Shown here: positions 35,501 through 48,229 of the stretch, in pieces
Numbering within the stretch: the stretch's first letter is position 1
How the letters are laid out: each line of letters opens with the position of its first letter
Assembly (NCBI RefSeq): GCF_008831285.2
Contig: NC_045146.1
Coordinates: 16,485,149 to 16,549,148, forward strand
Reading direction: 5' to 3'
From: Nymphaea colorata
Lineage: Eukaryota; Streptophyta; Magnoliopsida; Nymphaeales; Nymphaeaceae
DNA: 64,000 nt
Program-made: the position numbers and the translations under genes
The notes under the pieces: model-generated
What the model saw: the letters and a program-made list of their open reading frames with translations, nothing else
The model's database searches: none
What the model was told of the DNA's origin: nothing

Positions 35501-38500
35501 GTTCAATCTTGTAGACAATTACTTGCTTGGTTTTCATGGAAATTGAAGTTGCGAAACTGTAATCGCTCGCCTCCGTCGATCTTCTGAATCCTTTTTTAAG
35601 ACGATCTGCATTCCAAAGCTAATTTTAGAAACATCGACGGCAAATTCTGCGCAGGGATGACGGAAGGCATTAAAAATAAGCAGAGGGGAGTGAAACCACG
35701 AGTTGCAGAACACACTTTTCCTGCCAATTGCCATGAATTCTTGGATCCTCCACCGGAGAAAAAAACAAAGAAAAGAAAAAGAAACCCGGTGGATTGCAGA
35801 CCTATTGGCCCTCCTCCGTCTGTCCTTTCGACATAATGGGGAGCATCTCTGCAGCAGAGATGTAGATCTCACTTATGAGGTCTGCGGCATTGGAAGAATC
35901 ATGTTTCTTTCAGAAAATATCTGTAAAGATGTTACAGCACCGCCATGGGCAGCCCATCTCTCTTCTTTCTTTGATTGGGCGAACTTCTTCCAAAGATGAC
36001 TTCGTGAATCTCAGAGTCACCAACTACTCAATAGGATAGTTTGATTCGTCATGAAGATGAAAGAAAAACAAACGTAAATCATTTGTCGCCCATCAAAATG
36101 GATCATATTCAATCGACGTCTAAATTTACCCCTAAAAAAATTTACTTTGTTGGAGAAAAAGATTGTTGAATTTGAACGACGAGGAGAACGCAAACAATTG
36201 GCCGCGACCCTTCCGATCTCGTGCATCTCGTGGGCAGCAGCCAATGGACTCGATTCTCCTTCGCATAAAATTGCAAAGATAATTGAAATTTGCATTCTAA
36301 ACGAAGTGGTGCCGTTTCCTAATAGCTCTCTGTAAAAAGATGGCCGAGTAAATATTCCAAGCAATCAATCAAATCAAGAGAAAGAAACCAAGAAAGAAGT
36401 CAACAAAACCCACGCTACTAAAGACTGTGTTGCTTCACGGAGGAGGTAAAGGCCACAGGCGTCACTAAACAAAAGATGGAAAAAGAGATTTTTCTTTTCG
36501 GGAAGGCGAGGTGTTGTTATCTCGGCCGTAATTAATAATAATACTTTTTTTTGTTTATTTTCAATATATTTTTTTTATGAGCAATAACTTTATGACTTCC
36601 TATTTTATGAAACTGACAACTTTGCCATTAGCGCAAAAGTTTTGGCGCTGCCTGTGCCAACAAAGAATGAGCCTGTTTCTTAAATTATAGTAAAAAGGTA
36701 AGCACGTAAATGGAATTTCATTTTAAAAGGGCCGTCCACATTAGACGATGAGGATGGGAGTCTGTGTGGACCTCGTGAAGGGCAAGCACTCTTATCGGAA
36801 ATTGATTCCTATCTGGTTTTTTTAGGTAAATTAAATACGGTGGTTGGTGAACCACCGCTGGCAAGATATCATGTTTTTTAAGCATTTTAAAGTTATGATG
36901 GATGACATTAGAACTTAGTAATATTTTAATATTAGTGAGCTGAAAGTTAATTAAAAAGATGTTTCTTCGGCAAACATTTGCCGCTCTTTAAAAAAAAAAA
37001 AAGAAAAGAAATGAAAAAATCTAAAGCTTGTTTGGATAGAAGTTTGGATAGAAATGAGAAGAGCAACTGTTTTCTCCTTTATCTCAATCCTTTTAATTTT
37101 GAAATAATTAGATTTATATTAAGTTCTCAATTTTTTTTCTTACAATTAAATATGTTCTCTTGTTTCATTTTCTTTTCATCATTCTTAATTAACCAACCAA
37201 ACAAAAGATTAACTATCATTTTGCTTTCTTTCATTTCCTTTTCCTTCATTCAAACATGTCCTTAAAGTCGAGACTGTTTGAGGACGTAGACAGAATGAAA
37301 GAGTATTGCGATTTACAAATTACAATCCAAGGAACGTAGCATCTATGGAAATCAAACGGCATGCCACTTACCTAACCAGTTATGTAAAGCCTCTTGACGG
37401 TATTATAATAACATTTTAGAAAAAGACATGAGTGACCTGGTTATTGGCATATTTTTTGTTTTGAAAAATGTTTTAAAACCAAGTTTTAACCACAATTTAA
37501 AATGTTTAAGGGGTAAGTTCATCTCCAGTTTTTCTTCTTCAAAGATTCCTTGCCATTAGATATTCTTTCAAAACTATGCTAGGTGAGCAAATTTGTCAAT
37601 TTCGAGGCAGTGAAGTGCACTAGTAGAGATTGTCTTGGGATAAGATTCCATGCGATAATTATTGACAAAACTCTAAACCATAGGGTGCGGCTATAGGCTC
37701 GGTTCATTGAGCCCACTTGGCTCTTTATTGACAAGATTGGACTGGAAATAAGGGGGTGGTTCTTGTCGAGAGAGTGTCAATGGTGCACGCTAGATGAGGC
37801 TTGCACACGAAAGCGCATAATAATTCTCAATATCAATGACTTGAGAGTTGAATCCTTTAATTTGCATTTGATACCCTCGGATCTTAAACCCAACGCTGTA
37901 TTAAGATCTTAACCAAGTTGTGTTTTGTAAATCCTTGCTACATGTTAAAAACCATGAATTCAAGGTTGGATGAAAGGTAGCCTGATCTTAAATTCATGAA
38001 TCTAAAATCCCATGATCTTAGTGAAACAAACACAATCTGTTCACATGATACACTTTCACAAAAATTTGTTTTGAAAAGATTGGTTTTGTAAACAAAAAAA
38101 AAAAAGTTTTCTAACCATTTTTTTGAAAATTGGTTTGTATATTTCACGGCACACAATCCAAACAGTAAAAAAAAAAAAAAACTTTTGAAAGCAAAAGGTT
38201 GTGTTTTGCCTCCAAAGTGTCTTGGAGCGTCATTCAAACACCGCCTAAATGTACACACACATTGATATTCTCTATGCAATCAAACAGAATACTTTTTGCA
38301 CTAAAAGCAACTCTTTCTGTTTTTTCCGCTCTCAGATCTTTGATACTTGCAAGAAATCGACCATTCAATTTATATGCAAACAAACAATCAAATGAATATA
38401 AGTATAGAACAACACATGCATGTACATAGGTTCCATATTTTCATAACAAGTAGAAAGATCATCGCATTGGTTGGTCTAAGCAGATGAGTTGAAGAGCTTC

Positions 38501-39480
38501 AAAATCTATCATGTCATGATATACTAAATTTGCGTGACCGTAGGGATCGAGTTGCAGCAGTTAAGACCTGGAACGACTTTAATGCACCAAATGCGTTCGA
38601 TCGACGTAACCAGCAAGTTTCATAATTAACAAAAAAATATCAAGTTTTCTCATACACATGCGACATTTATCTTAACACAGTGAACTAAATGTGGAGTCAA
38701 ATTCATCAAAACATAAATATTATTCGTTTTCTTGTGACATGTCATAGATGTGCTTTTTAACATATTTGAATGGTAGGTGAATCGATAACAAGAGAACACG
38801 TCCCTCGTCTAGATTCTCAAATGGGTTTTTTGAAATATAAAATATAAAATAAATTATTCTTTTAAAAACTCAAATAAATGAAGATTCAACGTTAATAATG
38901 GAAGGCATTATTTTTTTGATTTCTAAAAAAATGGTCTGCCTACTTTGGCCAATAAAAATTCACAGCCAACGTGGATGCAGGAAAGGGTGGCCCCACCCTT
39001 ATCCCCAAAGGAGAAGAGATGGACGAAAAGCCCCATTTGTGGAGTAATCATCCACGGCGTACCAATTTTAGCCTTTTTTTTTTTTAGTATTTTTTCGTCG
39101 TCGTATGGACCAAGGAATTTTTTTTTTCTTTTCAAGGCGACTTGGTGGTATGTTAATTCGTATAATGTCATAACAAGTGGTGCATTATTTGATGCGAAAT
39201 TGCTTCAAATTGTTACTTATTTCTACCATTAATGTGATAAAATGAACTTTTTTGGTTATGATTTATTTATAATATTATCTATATTTCACCAAATTTTAAA
39301 GAAAATATAACCACAACAGTGAAAGTGTAAGAATCCAAAGATTGAATTGAAGGGTAGTAATGTAACTCTTGTAAACGGAAAGGGGAGAGGAGAAATAGAA
39401 ATTCCTAGAAAAGGAGACCCGTGAATATAGGTAAGGTTAAAAATGTAACCCTGGTCAATGAATGGTTTGGTTTTGTTATT
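32556..39480. other. Long spacer between the MAPKKK and the RD21-type protease
   Basis: About 6.9 kb, mostly AT-rich. A GC-richer block (34400-34740) and a zone of several short open frames on both strands (35090-36360) stand out but show no domain I recognise. A MITE-like block at about 37027-37260 and a fragment of the TTTGGATGACA-type repeat family near 38180-38245 are present. A (TA)n-rich patch follows 34745. No gene is supported. Confidence 0.5.
37027..37260. mobile_element. MITE-like block
   Basis: CTTGTTTGGA at the left and TTCAAACATG at the right form a short imperfect inverted pair (7 of 8 core positions), flanked by CTAAAG and CTTAAAG-like words. The interior is T-rich and non-coding. 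Confidence 0.25.
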
Positions 39481-39500
39481 AGTGGAGGAGCTGTGCAGGC

Positions 39501-39510
39501 TTTAAATAAG
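39501..39510 (+). promoter_or_regulatory. TATA-like box of the RD21-type protease gene
   Basis: TTTAAATAAG lies about 180 bp upstream of the 5'-UTR intron donor at 39681. Transcription would start around 39530-39540, leaving about 145 bases of first UTR exon. Confidence 0.4.
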
Positions 39511-39680
39511 GAGGTAGGGGGGCCTGCAATTTAGGCCCTCGTCTGGTTGGGGATTTCTTTGGGGCGTTGAAGGGGAAGAGAGGCGTCTTCCCTTTGTCTT
39601 CCTTTTCTCCTCTCTCCGTTTATTGTAGGGCTGGTTCTGCAGGACTCTGTGAAGCCGTAGAAATCGTTCCTTCGATCCAG

Positions 39681-39896
39681 GTAATTGTCTCTTTCTTGTT
39701 GTTTTTGGCTTTGGTTTCTTTGTGTTGCATAGTTTCTTACTTATTGTCCAACTAGAGGAAGGTGATAACTAGTTTGTGCTTTTAATGTTTAGGATTTTCC
39801 CTTTTCATCGTCTTCGAAGAGCACCCTTTCTTTCTTCTCATACATGATCTCTTGGGTGTGTTTTTTTTTTTTTTAAATACCTTTTTGGTGTATCAG
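39681..39896 (+). other. 5'-UTR intron of the RD21-type protease gene
   Basis: Donor GATCCAG|GTAATT and acceptor GGTGTATCAG|ATAG enclose 216 bp of T-rich sequence with a long T run before the acceptor. The acceptor lies 13 bases before the ATG. Leader introns of this kind often raise expression in plants (known in general, not shown here). Confidence 0.65.
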
Positions 39897-39909
39897 ATAG
39901 TGTGCCAAC

Positions 39910-42028
<2,119 letters not shown>

Positions 42029-45000
42029 GTGTACCAGGGCACCTAGTTTAATTCCTGATGCTGCCAACTCTTCCCTGTATGAGAAAAGATTGGTCTGTGT
42101 CTGCATTTAAGGAAGATGGGATTAGTTCTGGATTCATAGGTCAATTGAAGATTGTAAATATTTATGAACTAATTTCATATTGGTATAATTGAAGCTTTGA
42201 AGTTTATCTTAGTTTTTCTCTCGTCTGCTCATGATGAAAATGCTGAAAGCAACACCAGTAATCACTTCTTTTCCCTCCACGTGCAAAGATGACTGATATG
42301 GACGAATTCGATGCCTTCGCATCTTCAACTTCTCGATTACTCGTACTGTACGTTTGCTCTTTTTCGTAGGATAGACCTCCTCTTATTGAAGTAGGATAGG
42401 CCTCCTCCTTTTATTGAAACACGAAAGAATCAATCAAAGAATGCGAAATGAACAGCAAACTCAAAACGGTGTAGCAACTTCGCTGCTACTTGTGCAGAAG
42501 GCTCGGACCAGACGATTGCAGTTCTCCGCGCAAGCCTCCACATCCCCTCAAGACCCAGGTTGCAATTCTGTGCGCAAGCCTCCACATCTCCCCTTCAAGA
42601 CCCTGTTGAGGAGGTCTCCTCCCTTCCACGACAAAGAACTCTCGAATTTGTTTCAAGAAGAGGTTATCATCAAAACGACAGCCTTTTCTAAGCTGTGAAG
42701 GCTCAGAGATAATGTGTTCCCCTGCCATCTTCTAATTCCGAAAGCTGTCATGTAACTGCCTCTGATTCTACAGGAGACAACTTGGAATCACCAATGGGTT
42801 TCAGTTCTCGACCTTTCAACAGAAAATGATTCAACAACAGTGTGAATGTGTATATTAGAAAACGGCGAAAAAGTCCATTCCAAACGGTAATGGTGCAGGC
42901 GCTATTGGCCATCCCTTCAAGCTATTAGTAAGTTGAAGACTGAAAGCGTTATAAAAGCTGGCATAGAAGCCCGAAGATGATAGGGGGCATAAGATTGTCT
43001 CCTACGCTGCATGTATACTTGTAGGCCTGCATTTGTTAAACTCCTGTGTTGACTGCATTCATAATCTTTGCTTCATATGATTCGCCTTTTTCTACTAAAG
43101 GCAATCAAACTCAAGGCGAAGAACTTCAAAATTTTCTTGGTGATCATACATCTTTTACTTTTAGAATTGAGGGGAACAAGTCGGAGAATATACCCGACTG
43201 TACCCTTGCAAGAGGTTGACAGCAACCAAACAACGAAACTTTTCTGACCCACCTTAACAATATAAGCAGCATGCCAGCATCCGTCTTGTTGATCATAAAT
43301 GATATAATCACCTGCAACCTACCTATTTCCTGGTACCAGACACGAGACTAGTGGCGAACACCTCTTATCCTCAAAGCTTTCTACTTATGGGCCCTTTGTC
43401 TGTAAGCTGATGCTTTTTTAAATTGAGAAAACTGTATTAACGCCAAGAAATGGCCGCTGTAGAAAATTGGTAGATAAGAGTCACTTCATCTGTTAACTTG
43501 CATGATAACATCACCACCGTCAGCTATGGTGATCAATGATCGCCATCATGTCTGCTGTTGTTATTAATGCCATCAACCAAATCTGAATTGGGGTTGCAAG
43601 GTGTAGCTGGATGGACGGACCTACCGGCTGAGCAGACAGCGCAGTGGCTCCTACTAGAATGCCTCCACCATATCAGAAATGCAATGCGGTCACTAAAGAA
43701 AGTCGAATGGTGTAAAGGATGGCCGGCAGCTGGAGAAAGGCATCTTCTTTCTGTCATTCCGGAAAGGAATTTTTGCAGATACTGGAATCTCAACAGTCAC
43801 TCATGGAATCCGTTTACTGAAACACCTGTATTGAACTAGAACCTGTTTTTGGCTTCCATTTTTGCAGTAAATACTTCACTTATTTTTGTGCAATAAAGGT
43901 AGGGGCCTACCCATCAAGCAGCGTTCTCCGGAATTGGCGTTGCAAACGGGTGGCCTGGAAAGAAGTTTTGTCATTTTAACTATCTTAGATTCAAAACATC
44001 TATAAATAAATACACGCATTACATGAATAAAGTAAGTATAAAGACTTTGTAAACCCATTATCGCCTTTCTTAGAAATTCTAGTTCCCGGTTGAAATTGCG
44101 GCCAACATGGACAATTAGAAGGAAGTATGTGCTTTATTGATGACCTTAAGTAGTAGCTCCTCGGCAAACAACAGTTGACGAGTTAATGAAAGTCGAGAGT
44201 TCAACCAGTGAGGTGGATTGCTGTTTGCAAAAACCCAAATTAAAAATAGGAAAAAAGAGAAAGTCTTTTGACAAAGAGAGATTATGCAGACTGCCAACAA
44301 AAAATGTCGATTAACTTCATGCTTAAATTATGATGTGTGATTAATTTTCCCTAGAAGGACCAAATTAACAGCTGAGCATGCATGATTTAGGGTGTTTATC
44401 TAATGCAACTCTAACATAAGTAATCTTACATACAAACCTATTGAATAGCACTTGAGTCCTGAGTTGGATATCCCAAACCAGGGCACCATTGACACTCGAA
44501 TAGGTGAGCACTACTAGTTCATTCATCTCTCTGCAACTCTTCCACCTCTAGAATATATGTCTGTGCTTCGGGTGAGTGGAAGGATGAATCCCCACTACCC
44601 ACTGAGAGACAAAGTTCTCCTCCTTCTCCTTGCCCTTTACAGTGCAAAAGATCTCAAATCAGGCCTCAAGTTCTTGAGATCTGCGCTGCTTCGTGCTGCT
44701 GATGGCATCTTTTGGTTTACACAGTAGATTTCATGTAGCGTCGATTTGAGATGTTCCGGTTGGCGCAGATGGGTATGTTTCATAAAAGAGAGAATGACGA
44801 GACATTACAAATGCTCCAACCATTAAAACCATCTGGAAGACCATAGAACTTAGAAGTTAGTTGTTCAGGACACAGGGCTATGCTTCAAAGGAGCGATATG
44901 AGTCGTCGATTTGAATATTGAGTTCGACCAAGAACAAGAGACTTTGGGCTTGCTGTTCTTTTATTGTATGAGGACAAAAAAAGAGTCTAAAGCAACTCCA

Positions 45001-46087
45001 ATACTACCAACAGTGATGTAAGATTTGGATTTGGATAAAATGTAGGCGTTACTAAGTCCAACATGATTATTCGTATGCAAGGCAACAGATCGAATTGGTT
45101 GGTGAATCCGAATCCATTTTCTTTGGGCTTGATCCAACTGAAGAACAATTATTATGGATATGAGTTGTTCTAGTTCGCTTATCAAGTTGGTCATATGTGG
45201 TAGGGGCTTAGCATGATATCTTGGGTTATACGAGCCATTAGTTGGCATCATGGCTTTATGCGGCAAAAACAAAACAAAACAGAAAATATCGTACGTTTCT
45301 TGCTTTATTTTAATATTTTATGATGTACGGGGTAATTAACGTTAATGCTACGCAGGCTCTTATTAGATCATGCCAAAAAAAAACACCTCAATTTCTTAGA
45401 GTTTTTAGTTGTCAACATCAAACTCATAGGTCTATGTCCAACTTCTTGGGCAGGTGAAAAAAATCTGTTGTTGGTGGATAACTTCTGAGAATTTAAAGAA
45501 AACCAAAAAAATAAAACCATTTTTGTGGACCAAGTTCAAGTTGGTGTATGTCGTCTTATGTGGCTTAAGAGCTAGCTCTGGTTTGGATATGGCACTGCAA
45601 AAGTGGATCTGGATATCAATCTATGTAAGATCTAGAGACACGTATCTATCTACATCGGTATCATTTCGGGTGAAGAAGGGCCGAAGGGGGTCCTCCAGAT
45701 TGTTTCAGGACTTGGGTAGACCTGTGGTACATTTGTTAACTACAATACCATATTATCATTGTTTGTAATTTAAAAAGATAGCATGTATAAGAATCAAACT
45801 AAAAACATTTTTTGTTAAAACATAAATTGGTAATTGAAGAGAAAACGAAACCGTGGTCTTCAAAGCAAAGGTTTCTGCGCATCTGGTGTGATCATGACAT
45901 AAAGTTTTCAGTTCCTCGGTAGGCGATCTGGTTTGTGATCCAAATCCATTGGAGTAACACACGTGCGCATGGCACGTTCGAAGCTCCTAATAAACCTCAC
46001 ACTTGCGCTCTTGGCACCCATTAATTCTCTTCCTCATTTTGCTCCCTTCCCTTTGCATTACATCACAGAGGGAGAGAGAGAGATCCA
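42029..46087. other. Spacer between the protease and the WPP gene
   Basis: It starts with the protease 3' UTR. An imperfect direct repeat (about 42519-42553 and 42560-42597, both with TGCGCAAGCCTCCACATC) sits in a patch that may be an old retroelement. An open frame at 43558-43839 (+) has no recognisable domain. No RNA gene is seen. Confidence 0.5.
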
Positions 46088-46555
46088 ATGGCGGAGGAGA
46101 AGCAGCCAGTGGCGGAGGAGAAACCGTCGTTAATGGCGTCATCGTTACCTTCGTTCAACATATGGCCGCCGAACCAGAAGACGAGGGACGCGGTGATCCG
46201 GCGACTCGTCGAGACCCTCTCCTCCCCCTCCGTCCTCTCCAAGCGCTACGGCGTCATGGACGCCGAGGAGGCCGCTTCCACCGCTAGGGTCATCGAGGAG
46301 AAGGCCTTCCTCGCCGCTTCTGACATGCCTCCGGCTGAGGCCTCCGACACTACCGCCGACGACCCCGTCGCCCGGGGAATCGAAACTCTCCAAGTCTACT
46401 CTAAGGAGATCAGCCGGCTCGTGCTCGACGCCGTCAAGTCCAGAGCCTCCTCCAGCGAAAAGCCGCAATCTTCACCTCTGGCGGATGACGTCGCCGCTCC
46501 TAGTGAGGATCCTTCTCAACCTTCTCCGGTTTTATCTGAATCTTCTGAAAATTGA
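46088..46555 (+). CDS. WPP1: WPP-domain protein (MFP1 attachment factor / WPP1 type)
   Basis: WPP-domain proteins are small plant proteins located at the nuclear envelope and Golgi. They bind coiled-coil partners such as MFP1 and WIT/WIP proteins, and the same domain targets plant RanGAP. The gene is one exon of 155 residues ending in TGA. The WPP motif is at residues 26-28 (FNIWPPNQKTRDAVIRRLVE), followed by the conserved helices with LSKRYGVMDAEEAASTAR, IEEKAFLAA and IETLQVYSKEISRLVLDAVK. The Ser/Pro/Glu-rich N- and C-terminal tails are variable in the family. The ATG at 46088 is preceded by a GAGA-rich leader. Codon use is strongly GC-rich at third positions compared with the surrounding DNA. 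MAF1/WPP1/WPP2 paralogues cannot be told apart here. Confidence 0.93.
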   Translation: MAEEKQPVAEEKPSLMASSLPSFNIWPPNQKTRDAVIRRLVETLSSPSVLSKRYGVMDAEEAASTARVIEEKAFLAASDMPPAEASDTTADDPVARGIETLQVYSKEISRLVLDAVKSRASSSEKPQSSPLADDVAAPSEDPSQPSPVLSESSEN

Positions 46556-47550
46556 GCGGCTCCCCTCGATCTTTAGGGTTTCCTAATTTTGATGTTTATG
46601 TAAATCAGTGTTGTAAACGAGGTCGTCGTGGTTTCTTTCTTCTCCTTTTCATGTGTGAGAAAAAGAAAATAAGGAGGGCGAGATCTCGTCTTCTGTTAAG
46701 AAGTATTAGGTCCTGCCACTATTGCAAACTATTTTGAGGTTCTTTTTGCTATAGATCCAATGGTTTCAATATGATTAGAGAAGTCTTGATTGTTCTGGGA
46801 AAAAATTAGCATGGTTCAATCAGTTCTCGATTGATCTGTTCTTGCTGCACTATGCATTGTTTAGATCTATCTTGCGCCTTTTCTTGCAATTGAGTTCCCT
46901 CGAATTTGCGTGGGGAGTGAACAGAATGCAACTCTGTATTCAACGCACCGTGTTGCCACTGATCATTCTCGTCTATTTGCGTGGAAAAAGGTACTACATG
47001 GCATAGGACCAGATTCTAATGCTTTAATGGACTAGATTCTAGAATGCTGATGCTACTTAAGTTCCATTTCCGTTAGAAAAGTAAGGAAAGTACTTTATAA
47101 AAGGTCCAATCCGCATATATGGGACGCCCTTTGCATTAGCATCTGTATTGTTTCTCCTTCCATAGGTCGCTTGGTGAAGAAGCTGCTAGCAAACGATCTA
47201 ATGTCAGCCAGGACAAGTTATCTCAGTTCATGGTCACTTTAACTCCACGAAATAATACCACCGTGCTTTCAAGTGCTTGTTTTATGTTTATGTGAGGACG
47301 ATCATTGATAGACCGTTTCAGCAATTGACATTTGATTTTCATAGATTGATATTCTTGAGTACCCTGAGATTGCGAGTTTTTATGCTCTTATGGATTCACT
47401 AGTGTTGGTCGTGCTTCAGAAGAAAATTCCTGTACTTTCTAAATGCTTCATCTTGTCGCTATCATGCACAACGTCTGATTTTCAATTCAGGCTGTGGTGT
47501 GCTTGTGAATTAATTGACATTGTAGAGCTAGAAATTTAGCTGTTGATGGG

Positions 47551-47688
47551 ATGGATACAGGGTAAATAAAACTTTATTGCGATAACCTTAAAAAATATAA
47601 AAACACACAGACAGATAGACAGATATGGATACAGAGTAAAATAAAACTCTATTGTCATAACCTGAAAAAAATATAAAAACAGACCGAC

Positions 47689-47742
<54 letters not shown>
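47551..47742 (+). repeat. 74-bp tandem duplication ending in an (AT)n microsatellite
   Basis: Copies at 47551-47624 and 47625-47690 both begin ATGGATACAG and contain AAAATATAAAAACA and ACAGAT. The second runs into about 52 bp of (AT)n (47691-47742). Confidence 0.85.
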
Positions 47743-47816
47743 TTTATAGTGCCTTTAGCAACGATTTATAGTCTTTTTTAAATTTTAACTTATCCGGCAC
47801 ACGGCAGCATTGACTT

Positions 47817-47820
47817 TTCT

Positions 47821-47894
<74 letters not shown>
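47817..47894 (+). repeat. Compound (TC)n(TA)n microsatellite
   Basis: About 26 bp of TC repeats followed directly by about 52 bp of TA repeats. Confidence 0.95.
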
Positions 47895-47896
<2 letters not shown>

Positions 47897-48193
47897 TGTG
47901 TGTTGAACTTATTCATTAATCTAGAAACTTCTGTGTATTTGATGTTTACGTGATATATAACCCTAAGGGACTGATCTTTTATGGGTTAAAACTAAAAGGA
48001 GCGCACATTTGAAAATCTATTCAATAAGGATGACCTTGAATTTTGACAACAGGAGAGAGACATTCAAAGAAGGTTGAGGGAGTAATGTTGAGAGAGGAAG
48101 GGGCTTGCATGTTCTTCTTGTTATTTCACTACTTTGATTTCAGCGGGTGCTACCATTGGACTTAGAAACATTTTTTGCACTTTTTTTTTGTCA

Positions 48194-48229
48194 GGGGGGG
48201 GGGGGGGGGGGGTGGTGGTGGGGGAGAAC
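48194..48229 (+). repeat. G19 run with GGTGGTGGTGGGGG
   Basis: Nineteen consecutive G residues (48194-48212) followed by a G-rich tail. This can form a G-quadruplex on the plus strand and is also a likely length-error site in sequencing. Confidence 0.9.

Noticed and set aside
42486-42728. 80-codon minus-strand frame after the protease gene
   Set aside because: It covers an imperfect direct repeat and has no recognisable domain; more likely retroelement debris than a gene.
46145-46468. 107-codon minus-strand frame opposite the WPP gene
   Set aside because: Antisense shadow of a codon-biased exon.
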